The notes under the pieces were generated by a model. That model saw nothing but the letters and a program-made list of their open reading frames with translations. It was not told the DNA's origin and did not search any database. The position numbers were made by a program, and so were the translations under genes. Below are positions 51,632-60,590 of a stretch of DNA of 64,000 bases, one piece after another; the first letter of the stretch is position 1, and each line of letters begins with the position of its first letter. Source of the stretch: Sinomonas atrocyanea. GTDB taxonomy: Bacteria > Actinomycetota > Actinomycetes > Actinomycetales > Micrococcaceae. The stretch spans positions 109,634 through 173,633 of the forward strand of contig NZ_JAUSTE010000010.1 in assembly GCF_030812675.1 (NCBI RefSeq), written 5' to 3'.

Positions 51632-51658
51632 TAACGCCCGCGCCCTCCCTGCCGATAA
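51632..51658 (+). promoter_or_regulatory. Sigma-28 promoter of the flgB-flgE operon
   Basis: TAAC (51632-51635), exactly 15 nt, then a perfect GCCGATAA (51651-51658), 76 nt before the flgB start. It matches the flagellar sigma-28 consensus at all but one position. Confidence 0.85.
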
Positions 51659-51734
51659 TTCCCTGCGAGCACGGATTGCTCGCAGACCAGGCCATGGACC
51701 GGCCCCCCTCGCGTTCCTCTTGGGCAGGAGAACT

Positions 51735-52076
51735 GTGCTCGAATCCGTGACGTCCGCCGCGCTCACCAGCGCCCTCGACGGACTCTCGCAGCGCCAGCGC
51801 GCCATCGCGGACAACATCGCCAACGTCAACACCCCCGGCTACCACGCCCAGCGGGTGTCGTTCGAGTCCGCGCTCGCCGCGTCCGTCCAGGCCGGCGACG
51901 GCCGCGCATCGGCGACCACCTCCGTCTCCGCGGAGCCGACCCGCACGGACGGCAACAACGTCAACCTCGACACGGAGACCCTCTCCAACGTCGACACCGT
52001 GCTGCGCTACCAGTTCGCCTCGCAGGCGATCAACGCACAGTTCACCGGGATCCGCACGGCGATGAGGACGGCCTGA
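51735..52076 (+). CDS. flgB: Flagellar basal-body rod protein FlgB
   Basis: The 113-residue protein has the rod-protein N-terminal motif LSQRQRAIADNIANVNTPGY and the C-terminal FlgB helix NVNLDTETLSNVDTVLRYQF. FlgB forms the proximal rod. The GTG start follows GCAGGAGAAC. Its stop overlaps the flgC ATG (TGATG). First gene of the basal body operon behind a sigma-28 promoter. Confidence 0.95.
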   Translation: MLESVTSAALTSALDGLSQRQRAIADNIANVNTPGYHAQRVSFESALAASVQAGDGRASATTSVSAEPTRTDGNNVNLDTETLSNVDTVLRYQFASQAINAQFTGIRTAMRTA

Positions 52077-52471
52077 TGACCTTCGACGCGATCGGGATCG
52101 CCGGCACCGCCCTCACGGTCCACCGCAAGTGGCTCGACGCCATCTCGGACAACCTCGCCAACGTCAACGACGCCGTCCCCACGAGCGGGCCCGCGTTCCA
52201 GGCCCGCTTCATCGAGGCGCAGGCCGGCCCCGGCACCTCGGGCGTGTACGTCAAGAGCACCCCGCAGGGCAGCGCGGCCGGGCGCATGGTGTACGAGCCC
52301 TCCAACCCCGTGGCCGACGCGCAGGGCTACGTGCGCTACCCGGACATCGACCTCAACGAGCAGATGGGCTCGCTCATCATGGCCCAGCGCGGCTACCAGG
52401 CCAACGCCCAGGTCGTGGACCGGGCCCGCACCATGTACGAGTCAGCGCTGCAGATCGGCAAGTCATCATGA
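52076..52471 (+). CDS. flgC: Flagellar basal-body rod protein FlgC
   Basis: The 131-residue protein has the FlgC N-terminus (IAGTALTVHRKWLDAISDNL, ANVNDAVPTSGPAFQARF) and C-terminus (GSLIMAQRGYQANAQVVDRA). It is a proximal rod subunit. It overlaps flgB by 1 and fliE by 4 nt. Confidence 0.95.
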   Translation: MTFDAIGIAGTALTVHRKWLDAISDNLANVNDAVPTSGPAFQARFIEAQAGPGTSGVYVKSTPQGSAAGRMVYEPSNPVADAQGYVRYPDIDLNEQMGSLIMAQRGYQANAQVVDRARTMYESALQIGKSS

Positions 52472-52797
52472 GCATCGCACCCATCGGACCGGTCTCCCCG
52501 CTGCAGGGCGTGCAGGGCCTCGACGGGACCACCGGCGCCGCAGGCGTCACCGGAACCGCGGCGAGCACGACGGCGGGCGGCGGCTTCGCGGCGAGCCTCG
52601 CCGGCGCGGTGGACAACCTGCAGCAGCTCCAGTCCACCTCGAACCAGCTCTCCGTCCAGGCGGTGACCGGCAACCTGGATGACATCCACAACGCGACCAT
52701 CGCCGCGACCCGGGCCCAGGTCACCCTCGAGCTCGCGGCCACCGTGCGCAACAAGGGCGTGGACGCGTTCAACGAGATCATGAGGATGCAGGGCTGA
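52468..52797 (+). CDS. fliE: Flagellar hook-basal body protein FliE
   Basis: The 109-residue protein ends with the FliE signature: ATIAATRAQVTLELAATVRN followed by KGVDAFNEIMRMQG. FliE connects the MS ring to the rod. The N-terminal 45 residues are low complexity. The ATG overlaps flgC (ATGA) and its stop overlaps the fliF ATG (TGATG). Confidence 0.93.
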   Translation: MSIAPIGPVSPLQGVQGLDGTTGAAGVTGTAASTTAGGGFAASLAGAVDNLQQLQSTSNQLSVQAVTGNLDDIHNATIAATRAQVTLELAATVRNKGVDAFNEIMRMQG

Positions 52798-54404
52798 TGC
52801 CGCCGTTCCTCCTGGCCACGGGCAGGCGCCTCGGGGTCACCGTCAGGGGCTTCACGACGGGGCAGCGGACCCTCGCAGTCATCGGCCTCGCCGTCCTGGC
52901 CCTGGGCACCGTGGCCCTGGTCTCGTGGCTGACCCGGCCCACCTACGCGCCGCTGTTCACCGGAATGCAGAGCTCGGACGCGAGCGCGGTGGTGGCCCAG
53001 CTCGGCAAGGACAACGTCCCGTACCAGCTCGCCGACGGCGGGGCCACCGTGCTCGTGCCGCAGGAGAAGGTCTACGACGAGCGGCTCAAGGCCGCCTCGG
53101 CGGGCCTCCCGGCTGCGCCGGCCACGGGCTACTCACTCCTGGACAAGATGGGCGTGACCTCCTCCGAGTTCCAGCAGGACGTCACCTACAAGCGGGCCAT
53201 CGAGGGCGAGCTGGGCACCACGATCTCGCACCTCGACGGCGTCAAGGCCGCCACGGTGCAGCTCGCCCTGCCCCAGAAGACCGTGTTCACGTCCCAGCAG
53301 GTCGACCCCACGGCGTCCGTGTTCGTCGAGACCGTGCCCGGGCAGGCCCTCTCGGCGGACAAGGTCGAGGCGATCGTGCACCTGACCTCGGCGGCCGTGC
53401 CGAGCCTCAAGGCCGCCAACGTCTCGGTGGTGGACGCCCAGGGCAACGTGCTCTCCGCCGTCGGCGCGGGCCTGAGCGCGAACGGCGCCAAGCAGGCCGC
53501 GGACTACCAGCAGCGCACCCAGGCCGCCGTCCAGGCCGTGCTCGACCGCGTGCTCGGCCCGGGCAACGCGACCGTGGCCGTGGTGCCGGAGGTGGACCAG
53601 CAGTCGGCGCAGCAGAAGTCGGAGACCTACGCGAGCGCCTCGGCGGCCCCCCTGAGCCAGTCGACCACCACCGAGAAGTACAGCGGCACCGGCGCCTCGG
53701 GCGCCTCCGGGGTGCTCGGGCCGGACAACATCGCCGTGCCCTCGGGCGCGGCCGGCGGCAACGGCACGTATGACTCGACCAAGGACACCCGGGACAACGC
53801 GGTGAACAAGGTCACCGAGGACCGCACCATCCCCGCCGGGGCGCTCAAGCGCCAGTCCGTCTCCGTGGCCGTCAACTCCTCGGCCGCGACCGGGGTGAAC
53901 ATCCAGAACCTCAACGCGCTCGTCTCCGCCGCCGCCGGCATCGACGCGACCCGCGGCGACGTGCTCTCGATGCAGGTGGTGCCGTTCAGCACCGCCGCGG
54001 CGGACCAGGCCAAGGCCGCGCTCGCCCAGCAGCAGGCCGACGAGGCCGCCAGGCTGCAGGGCCAGCTGCTGACCACCATGATCTGGGCCGGGGTGGCTCT
54101 CCTGGCGCTCATCGTCGCGGCCGTGCTGCTGTGGATGCGCCGGCGCCGCATGGCCGCCCGCGAGCCGATGGAGCTCGGCGGGGACATCCTCCTCGATGAG
54201 CTGCCCGTCCCCGTCGCCATCGAGCCCTCCGTCACGACGGCCCTCCCGGCGGTGGAGCCGCTCGTGCCGGCCCTGCCCGATCCCGGCGAGGAGGTGCTCG
54301 ACGCCGAGCGGCGCCGCGCCCAGGTGGACCGGCTGGGCGCCACCGAGCCGCAGAAGACCGCCGAGTACCTGCGCGGGCTCATGGACGAGAGGCAGACGGT
54401 ATGA
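52797..54404 (+). CDS. fliF: Flagellar MS-ring protein FliF
   Basis: The 535-residue protein has an N-terminal membrane helix (AVIGLAVLALGTVALVSWLT), the ring-building domain with YAPLFTGMQSSDASAVVAQL and TYKRAIEGELGTTISHLDGV, and a C-terminal helix (IWAGVALLALIVAAVLLWM) before the FliG-binding tail. FliF forms the MS ring in the membrane. Length is normal for actinobacteria. It overlaps fliG by 4 nt. Confidence 0.96.
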   Translation: MPPFLLATGRRLGVTVRGFTTGQRTLAVIGLAVLALGTVALVSWLTRPTYAPLFTGMQSSDASAVVAQLGKDNVPYQLADGGATVLVPQEKVYDERLKAASAGLPAAPATGYSLLDKMGVTSSEFQQDVTYKRAIEGELGTTISHLDGVKAATVQLALPQKTVFTSQQVDPTASVFVETVPGQALSADKVEAIVHLTSAAVPSLKAANVSVVDAQGNVLSAVGAGLSANGAKQAADYQQRTQAAVQAVLDRVLGPGNATVAVVPEVDQQSAQQKSETYASASAAPLSQSTTTEKYSGTGASGASGVLGPDNIAVPSGAAGGNGTYDSTKDTRDNAVNKVTEDRTIPAGALKRQSVSVAVNSSAATGVNIQNLNALVSAAAGIDATRGDVLSMQVVPFSTAAADQAKAALAQQQADEAARLQGQLLTTMIWAGVALLALIVAAVLLWMRRRRMAAREPMELGGDILLDELPVPVAIEPSVTTALPAVEPLVPALPDPGEEVLDAERRRAQVDRLGATEPQKTAEYLRGLMDERQTV

Positions 54405-55438
54405 CGCCCGCACTGGCGGCCGTCGGAGAGCTCAGGCTCACCGGGACGCAGAAGGTCGCGATCGTGCTCATGCAGATGAGCCCCGAGTCCGCCGCGAAGG
54501 TCATGGCCCACTTCACCGAGGCCGAGGCGGAGGACATCGCCGCCGAGATCGTTCGCCTCAGCCGCGTGGACCCCGCGGTCTCCGACGAGGTCATCGCCGA
54601 GTTCCACGAGATCGCGGTCTCCGGGCGGCGCATGACCCGCGGGGGCCGGGACTTCGCCGTCGGCCTCCTCGAATCCTCCTTCGGGCCGGACCGAGCCGCG
54701 GGCGTCATGGACCGGCTCGCCTCCACCATGGCCGGGAAGTCCTTCGAGTTCCTCGACACCGTGGACCCCGCGCAGCTGCTGACCCTCCTCGACGGGGAGC
54801 TGCCCGAGACGATCGCCCTCGTGCTCGCTCACCTGCGGCCCGAGCAGGCCTCGCACGTGGTCGCCGGCCTCGGCCCGGCGCAGGCCACGGACGTCGCCCA
54901 CGCCCTGGCCACCATGGGCTCCGCGACCCCCGAGGCCGTCAGCGTCGTGGCCGAGAGCCTGCGCGCCCGCACCGGCACGGCCGTGACCCCGGGCCAGCGG
55001 CAGGTCGAGGTCATGGGCGGCGTCCAGCCGCTCGTGGACATCATCAACCGCTCCGACGTGGCCACCGAGCGCACCGTCCTGGACGGGCTCGCCGAGCGCG
55101 ACCCCGAGCTGGCCGAGGAGGTCCGCTCGAAGATGCTCACCTTCGCGGACGTCGTCAAGCTCGAGCGCAAGGACATCCAGCTCATCCTCCGCGGGGTCGA
55201 CGCCGGCCTGCTCGCCCGGGCGATGAAGGGCGCCTCCCAGCCCGTGCTGGACGCGATCACCGGCAACGTCTCAGACCGCAACCGGGACATCCTCACCTCC
55301 GAGATCGCCGCCCTGGGCCCGGTGCGGGCCTCCGAGGTGGAGGAAGCGCGCGCCGAGATCGTCCGCTCGATCCGCGAGCTCGAGGCCACCGGGGCCATCA
55401 CGATGCGCCGCGGCGAGGAGGACGACCTTGTCTACTGA
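54401..55438 (+). CDS. fliG: Flagellar motor switch protein FliG
   Basis: The 345-residue protein has the three FliG domains: an N-terminal FliF-binding part (LTGTQKVAIVLMQMSPESAA), the middle domain, and the C-terminal torque helix region with MLTFADVVKLERKDIQLILR and GVDAGLLARAMKGAS. The charged residues of the torque helix are kept. It couples rotor and stator. ATG overlaps fliF (ATGA), and the stop lies 11 nt inside fliH. Confidence 0.96.
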   Translation: MTPALAAVGELRLTGTQKVAIVLMQMSPESAAKVMAHFTEAEAEDIAAEIVRLSRVDPAVSDEVIAEFHEIAVSGRRMTRGGRDFAVGLLESSFGPDRAAGVMDRLASTMAGKSFEFLDTVDPAQLLTLLDGELPETIALVLAHLRPEQASHVVAGLGPAQATDVAHALATMGSATPEAVSVVAESLRARTGTAVTPGQRQVEVMGGVQPLVDIINRSDVATERTVLDGLAERDPELAEEVRSKMLTFADVVKLERKDIQLILRGVDAGLLARAMKGASQPVLDAITGNVSDRNRDILTSEIAALGPVRASEVEEARAEIVRSIRELEATGAITMRRGEEDDLVY

Positions 55439-56120
55439 CACGGTGAACCTCGGCGCGCCCCGGCCCAGTGCGCATGTCCCCGGGGCACCGGTGCGCCCGG
55501 TCGTGTTCCCGGACCTGGACCCGGCCGGGGAATCGGAGGGCTACGCGCGCGGCCACGCCGCCGGGTACGCCGCCGGGCTGCGCCGCGCCGCTGCCGAGGC
55601 CGCCGAGCGCGAGGAGGAGCGCCGGGCCGAGCACGCGGCCGCGCTCGCCGCCGCGCGCTCACGGGTCGAGGCCGCCGTGTCCGTCCTCGCCGCGGCCGCC
55701 CGCGCCCTCGATTCGCGCACCGCCCCCGTCCTCGCCGAGGCCGAGGCCCAGCTCACGGCCGCAGCGCTCACGGTCGCGGAGGCCGTGATCGGCCGGGAAC
55801 TGGGCGACGCCCCGGGCAGCGCCCGGGCCGCCCTCGCCCGCGCCCTGTCCGCACCGGACGCTGCCGCCGTCCTCGCCGTCCGCCTCCACCCGGCGGACCT
55901 CGCCCTCCTCGGCCAGGCCGCGGGCTCCGTGTCCGTCCCGGCCGGCGTCACCCTCGAGCCGGACCCGTCCCTCGCCCGCGGCGACGCCGTGGCCGTCTAC
56001 CCCGACGGGGAGCTCGACGCCAGGATCGGCACCGCCCTCGCCCGCGCAGCCGCCGCCCTGACGGCGTCGGACCACGAAGCCCCGCCACCTGAGGCCGCCT
56101 CGCCCGGAGCGCGCGCATGA
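55428..56120 (+). CDS. fliH: Flagellar assembly protein FliH
   Basis: The 230-residue protein has the FliH layout: a charged, Ala-rich N-terminal coil (RGHAAGYAAGLRRAAAEAAE) and a C-terminal domain with TVAEAVIGRELGDAPGSARA. It binds FliI and regulates the export ATPase. The TTG at 55428 overlaps the fliG end by 11 nt; an in-frame GTG at 55443 is an alternative. The neighbouring fliI overlaps by 4 nt. Confidence 0.88.
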   Translation: MSTDTVNLGAPRPSAHVPGAPVRPVVFPDLDPAGESEGYARGHAAGYAAGLRRAAAEAAEREEERRAEHAAALAAARSRVEAAVSVLAAAARALDSRTAPVLAEAEAQLTAAALTVAEAVIGRELGDAPGSARAALARALSAPDAAAVLAVRLHPADLALLGQAAGSVSVPAGVTLEPDPSLARGDAVAVYPDGELDARIGTALARAAAALTASDHEAPPPEAASPGARA

Positions 56121-57433
56121 GCGTCCTGCAGGGTCTCCCCGGCGCCGTCGCCGCCGCGGCCCCCGAACGGGTCGGCACCGTCACCGCCGTCCGCGGCCTC
56201 GGGCTCGAGGTCGCCGGGCTGGGCTGCGCCGTCGGGGACCTCGTGGAGATCGCGGGCGACGCCGGTTCGGTCACCGGGGCCCAGGTGGTCGCCTCCGCGC
56301 GGGGCAGCCTCACCTGCATGCCCCTCGGCCCGCTCGGCGGCCTCCGCGTGGGCCACCCGGTGCGGGCCCGCCGAGGCGGCTCGCTCGTCCCCACGGGGCC
56401 GGCGCTGTTCGGCCGCGTCCTCGACGGCCTCGGCCGTCCCATCGACGGGCGCGGTCCCATCCCCGGCCCCCGCGTCCCCGACGAGGGCACCGTGCCGTCC
56501 GCGCTCGAGCGTGCCCGGATCGACATGCCCCTGCAGACCGGCGTCCGCGTCCTGGACACGCTCGCCACGGTGGGCCGCGGCCAGCGCCTCGGCCTGTTCG
56601 CCGGCTCTGGCGTGGGCAAGTCCTCGCTCCTGTCCATGGTGGCGCGCGGCACGGAGGCGGAGGTCTCCGTGATCGCCCTCGTGGGGGAGCGCGGCCGCGA
56701 GGTGCGCGAGTTCCTCGAGGACGATCTCGGCCCCGAGGGCCTGGCCCGCTCGGTCGTGGTGGTCGCCACCAGCGACGAGCCCGCGCTCATGCGCCTGCGC
56801 GCGGCCTCGACCGCCACCCGCATCGCCGAGGCGTTCCGCGAGCAGGGGGCCCACGCCCTGCTCATGATGGACTCGCTCACGCGCGTGGCGATGGCCCAGC
56901 GCGAGATCGGCCTCTCCGCCGGCGAGCCGCCCGCCACCCGCGGCTACCCGCCGTCGGCCTTTGCGCTCCTCGCCCGCCTCCTCGAGCGGGCCGGGACCGC
57001 CCGCACCGGCTCCGTCACCGGCATCTACACCGTCCTCGTGGACGGCGACGACCACAACGAGCCCGTCGCGGACGCCGCCCGCTCGATCCTCGACGGGCAC
57101 GTGGTGCTCGAGCGCAAGCTCGCCGTCATGGGCCACTTCCCGCCCATCGACATCCTCGGCTCCGTCTCCCGCGTGGCGGGCAAGGTCAACCCGCCCGAGC
57201 GCACCGCATGGGCCGCGGCCCTGCGCCGGGTGCTCGCGGCGCGTACGGCCGCCCAGGACCTCATCGACGTGGGCGCCTACCAGCGCGGGGGCAACCCGCT
57301 CGTGGATGCCGCCCTCGACCACGCCGGGGAGATCGACGCCTTCCTGCGCCAGGGCCTCGACGAGCGCACCGCGTCCGAGGACGCGTGGGCCCGGCTCTCC
57401 CGACTCGCCACGACTCTCGGAGGTCCCCGATGA
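56117..57433 (+). CDS. fliI: Flagellum-specific export ATPase FliI
   Basis: The 438-residue protein has the F1-beta-like core: Walker A in GLFAGSGVGKSSLLSMVARG, Walker B in ALLMMDSLTRVAMAQREIGL, and ATRGYPPSAFALLARLLERA with the catalytic region. It energises the flagellar type III export with FliH and FliJ. Length is normal. The ATG overlaps the fliH stop (ATGA). Confidence 0.96.
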   Translation: MSVLQGLPGAVAAAAPERVGTVTAVRGLGLEVAGLGCAVGDLVEIAGDAGSVTGAQVVASARGSLTCMPLGPLGGLRVGHPVRARRGGSLVPTGPALFGRVLDGLGRPIDGRGPIPGPRVPDEGTVPSALERARIDMPLQTGVRVLDTLATVGRGQRLGLFAGSGVGKSSLLSMVARGTEAEVSVIALVGERGREVREFLEDDLGPEGLARSVVVVATSDEPALMRLRAASTATRIAEAFREQGAHALLMMDSLTRVAMAQREIGLSAGEPPATRGYPPSAFALLARLLERAGTARTGSVTGIYTVLVDGDDHNEPVADAARSILDGHVVLERKLAVMGHFPPIDILGSVSRVAGKVNPPERTAWAAALRRVLAARTAAQDLIDVGAYQRGGNPLVDAALDHAGEIDAFLRQGLDERTASEDAWARLSRLATTLGGPR

Positions 57434-57915
57434 CGGCACCATTCCCCCTCGCCGGACTGCTCAGGCTGCGCCGGCTCGAGCAGGACCAGGCCGCCGGCCA
57501 CCTCGGCGCCGCGAACTCCCGCCTCGCCGCGATCGCCGCGCGCGAGGGCCGGACCGTCGCGGAGGCCGAGCGCATCCCGTCCGAGGCCGACACCTCGGCC
57601 GCGCTGCTGGCCGTCGCCGCCGCGCGCGCCAGCTCGATGAGCATGCTCACCGAGCTGCGCAGCCTCGCCGCCACGGTCGAGGCCGAGCGGGACGAGGCCG
57701 AGCGCGAGTTCGGGGCCGCCCGGGCCCGCACCGTGGGCCTGGAGAAGCTCGAGGCCCGCCACGCCGCCGCGGCCGCCGCCTCGGCCCTCGCCGCCGAGCA
57801 GGTGGTCCTCGACGAGCTCGGCTCGGCCGCCCGGCTCCGGGACGCCCACGCGACAGTCTCCGGGGCCGACGCGGGGCCCGGCGGCGTGGCCGGCCCGGGA
57901 AGCGGGGGCGCATGA
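57430..57915 (+). CDS. fliJ: Flagellar export protein FliJ
   Basis: The 161-residue protein is a continuous antiparallel coiled-coil candidate starting MTAPFPLAGLLRLRRLEQDQ, the FliJ start pattern, with VEAERDEAEREFGAARARTV and [20 protein letters not shown]. FliJ connects the ATPase to the export gate. A Gly/Pro-rich tail closes it. It overlaps fliI and the next gene by 4 nt each. Confidence 0.85.
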   Translation: MTAPFPLAGLLRLRRLEQDQAAGHLGAANSRLAAIAAREGRTVAEAERIPSEADTSAALLAVAAARASSMSMLTELRSLAATVEAERDEAEREFGAARARTVGLEKLEARHAAAAAASALAAEQVVLDELGSAARLRDAHATVSGADAGPGGVAGPGSGGA

Positions 57916-59045
57916 GCATCACCGAGGCAATGGGCCGCGTGGCCCAGATCCAGACCACCATCGCCGGGTTCGATCCGGCGGCAGCCCAACGGCCGGCGTC
58001 GTCCGCCCCGGCGAGCGCGAAGGGCGCCGCCAGCCCGGGGGCCTCCGCCGCCACGCCCCAGACCGCCGCGGCCTTCGCCCAGGCGCTCGCGGGCCTGCTC
58101 GCCCCCGGCCCGGCGGGCGCCGATGCGGCCGCGCCCCTCGCGGCGGCCGGGGGCACGGACGGGGTCACGGGGGACCAGTTCTGCGCCGCGGCGCAGAAGT
58201 ACGTGGGCGTGCCCTACGTGTGGGGCGGAACGGACCCGGCCACGGGGATGGACTGCTCCGGGTTCGTCCAGCGCGTCTACCAGGACCTGGGCATCTCCCT
58301 GCCGCGTGTTGTGCACGACCAGATGACCCAGGGCACGCCTGTCGCGTCCCTCGCCGACGCCAGGCCCGGCGACCTCCTCATCGACTTCGGCGGCGAACAT
58401 GTGGCCATCTACCTCGGCAACGGCAAAGCCATCGACGCCCCCGAGCCGGGCAAGACCATCCAGGTCCGCGACGCGTGGGAGAAGTACACCGGGCTCACGG
58501 CGATCCGGCGGATCGTGCCGGACGGCGGGGCCCCCGTGGCGGGAGGCCTCGGCGCAGCGGGTGCTGTGGCTGCCGGATCGGCGCCGTCGGGCGTGGCGGG
58601 CCTCACCGCCTCCCAGCTGGGCTACGCCCGCACGATCGTCGGCGAGGTCCGGGCCCGGGGCCTGCCCGCCCAGGCCGCGGTCGACGCGATCGCCGCCGCG
58701 CTGCAGGAGTCCTCGCTCAAGATGTACTGGAACCCCAAGGTCGCCGGCTCCCAGGCGCTCGCGCCCGATCCGTCCGCCGTGGGCACCGACGGCTACTCCG
58801 TGGGCCTGTTCCAGCAGCAGGTCAACGGGAGCCAGTTCTCGTGGGGCACGGTCGCGGACGCGATGGACCCGCGGGCCTCGACCCGGATGTTCCTGGACCG
58901 CCTCTCCGCGATCCCGGGGTGGCAGAGCATGCCCGTCACCGCCGCCGACCAGGCCGTGCAGCGCTCCGCCTTCCCGGACGCCTACGCGAAGTGGGAGCCC
59001 ACTGCCCGCGCCGTCGTCGCCGCCCTCTACCCCGGAGGCGCCTGA
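57912..59045 (+). CDS. NlpC/P60 peptidase with lysozyme-like C-terminus, inside the flagellar operon
   Basis: The 377-residue protein has an N-terminal 80-residue disordered part starting MSITEAMGRVAQIQTTIAGF. An NlpC/P60 domain follows (about 90-205) with catalytic Cys115 in GMDCSGFVQRVYQ and His163 in FGGEHVAIYLG. The C-terminal domain (about 225-377) has ALQESSLKMYWNPK (Glu266) and SVGLFQQQ, like actinobacterial transglycosylase-type modules. There is no signal peptide; the export may be through the flagellar machine. Position between fliJ and fliK suggests it opens peptidoglycan for the rod, as FlgJ does elsewhere. Confidence 0.85.
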   Translation: MSITEAMGRVAQIQTTIAGFDPAAAQRPASSAPASAKGAASPGASAATPQTAAAFAQALAGLLAPGPAGADAAAPLAAAGGTDGVTGDQFCAAAQKYVGVPYVWGGTDPATGMDCSGFVQRVYQDLGISLPRVVHDQMTQGTPVASLADARPGDLLIDFGGEHVAIYLGNGKAIDAPEPGKTIQVRDAWEKYTGLTAIRRIVPDGGAPVAGGLGAAGAVAAGSAPSGVAGLTASQLGYARTIVGEVRARGLPAQAAVDAIAAALQESSLKMYWNPKVAGSQALAPDPSAVGTDGYSVGLFQQQVNGSQFSWGTVADAMDPRASTRMFLDRLSAIPGWQSMPVTAADQAVQRSAFPDAYAKWEPTARAVVAALYPGGA

Positions 59046-60577
59046 TGCCCGCCCTCATCTCCGCCGCGCCGCCCCTCCCCGTGACCGCCGCGGCCCCACG
59101 GCCCACCACGCGCGGCGGGACGGCCGCGAGCGGGGGACCGGACCAGTTCGCCGCGGCGCTCGCCGACGTCCGTGGACGGCAGACCCCGGACTCCGGGAGC
59201 CGGCCGGCCGAGGCGCACCGCGCGGCCGACGCGACGCCCGACTCCGGATCCGCCTCCGGTCCCGCCGATGCAGCCGCACTCGCCGGGTTCGTCCCGGGCC
59301 AGCCGGCGGCTGCCGCCGCGGGTCCCGTCCAGACCCCCGGCACGGGCGCCGGCCCCGGCCCGGGCGCCGCACGCGCGACGCAGGCCCTCTCCGCCGCGTC
59401 CGCCTCCCCGGCCGTCGGGCCGCTCGCCGCTGCTGGCGTGCCCGGCAGCGGTGCACGCAGCGGCGGCGCTGTGGCGACTGGCGGCGCGATGACGGCCGGA
59501 CCTGCTGCGACTGGCACCCCCGGCACCCCGGCGGGGGACAACGGCACGGGGGGCATCCCGGACGCCGCGCTCGTTGCAGCCGCAGCCGCCCCAGCGCTTG
59601 GCGCCGCAGGGCCTGGAACTTCAGGGTCCGGACCTGCAGGGCCTGGCGCCGCAGTGCAGACTTCGGGAGTGCCGGCGATGGGGGCCGGTACCCCGGGACC
59701 CTTTGCCGCCAGGGCCTTCGGCCTTGCGGGCAGCGCGACTGCGCCCGGTGTGGGCGGTGCCGCGACCGAGATGGAGCCGGGCACGGCGACGGGGACGCCC
59801 ATGCCGGGCTCCCCGCCCACGGACCCGTCCGCCGGCGGACCGGGCTCGGTCCAGCCGGGCTCGGCCCTGTCTGCTTCGGCGCTGTCTGGCGCGGCCCAGT
59901 CTGGCTCGGCCCTGTCGGGTCCGACACTGCCTGAGCCGGCCCAGCCTGGTTCGGCCGACTTCGCGTCGTCCGCCGCAGCAGCCGCCGCCACCGGGCTTCC
60001 CGCGGTGCCCCTCCCGGCGGCGACGGCAGGCGCGGTGCTGCCCACCGCCGTCGTGCGCGGCCCGGCGGTGCCGCCGCAGGGCTTCGCCGGCCAGCTCTCC
60101 CAGCCCGTGGCGACGCTCGCGCAGGCCGGCCCGGGCGAGCACCTCATGACCGTGAAGGTGACCCCGGAGAACCTCGGCCCGGTCACGGTGCAGGCACGCA
60201 TCGGGCCGGACGGGGTCCGGATCGAGCTCTTCGCCCCGACCGACGCCGGCCGCGCCGCCGTGCACGCCGTGCTGCCCGACCTGCGCCGCGACCTCGCCGG
60301 GACCGGGCTCGGCGCGAGCCTCGACCTCTCCCAGCGCGGCGCCCCGCAGCAGCCCGGAGCCCAAGGGGAGCGCGGGCAGCCCGGCAGCCAGCCCGGGGGA
60401 CCCGCGGGAGGCACCCCGGGGGGATCCGCCCACGGCCAGCCGGGAAGCACCGCGGGAGGCCACCCCTCCGGGCGCGGGAGCGGCGGAATCCCCCGCAACC
60501 CGGGCGGTGCGCCGGCAGCGCCCGGCGCACCGCCCACCACCGCCCCCACGGCCACCGGCCTCGACATCCTCGTCTGA
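59045..60577 (+). CDS. fliK: Flagellar hook-length control protein FliK
   Basis: The 510-residue protein has a long low-complexity Ala/Gly/Pro/Ser-rich N-terminal region (1-340) and the conserved FliK C-terminal domain: HLMTVKVTPENLGPVTVQAR, then GVRIELFAPTDAGRAAVHAV and LPDLRRDLAGTGL. It ends in a second Gly/Pro-rich tail. FliK measures hook length and switches export specificity. It overlaps the NlpC/P60 gene by 1 nt (TGATG). An internal repeat block lies at 59851-59956. Confidence 0.88.
   Translation: MPALISAAPPLPVTAAAPRPTTRGGTAASGGPDQFAAALADVRGRQTPDSGSRPAEAHRAADATPDSGSASGPADAAALAGFVPGQPAAAAAGPVQTPGTGAGPGPGAARATQALSAASASPAVGPLAAAGVPGSGARSGGAVATGGAMTAGPAATGTPGTPAGDNGTGGIPDAALVAAAAAPALGAAGPGTSGSGPAGPGAAVQTSGVPAMGAGTPGPFAARAFGLAGSATAPGVGGAATEMEPGTATGTPMPGSPPTDPSAGGPGSVQPGSALSASALSGAAQSGSALSGPTLPEPAQPGSADFASSAAAAAATGLPAVPLPAATAGAVLPTAVVRGPAVPPQGFAGQLSQPVATLAQAGPGEHLMTVKVTPENLGPVTVQARIGPDGVRIELFAPTDAGRAAVHAVLPDLRRDLAGTGLGASLDLSQRGAPQQPGAQGERGQPGSQPGGPAGGTPGGSAHGQPGSTAGGHPSGRGSGGIPRNPGGAPAAPGAPPTTAPTATGLDILV
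59851..59956 (+). repeat. Degenerate Ser/Gly/Ala repeats within fliK
   Basis: A set of degenerate 15-bp-like units (for example CTGTCTGGC..., CAGTCTGGCTCGGCC, CTGTCGGGT...) encodes runs such as SGAAQSGSALSG and TLPEPAQPGSA. The block falls in the low-complexity spacer, where repeat changes could alter protein length and so hook length. Confidence 0.6.
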
Positions 60578-60590
60578 GAGAAAGGCACCC

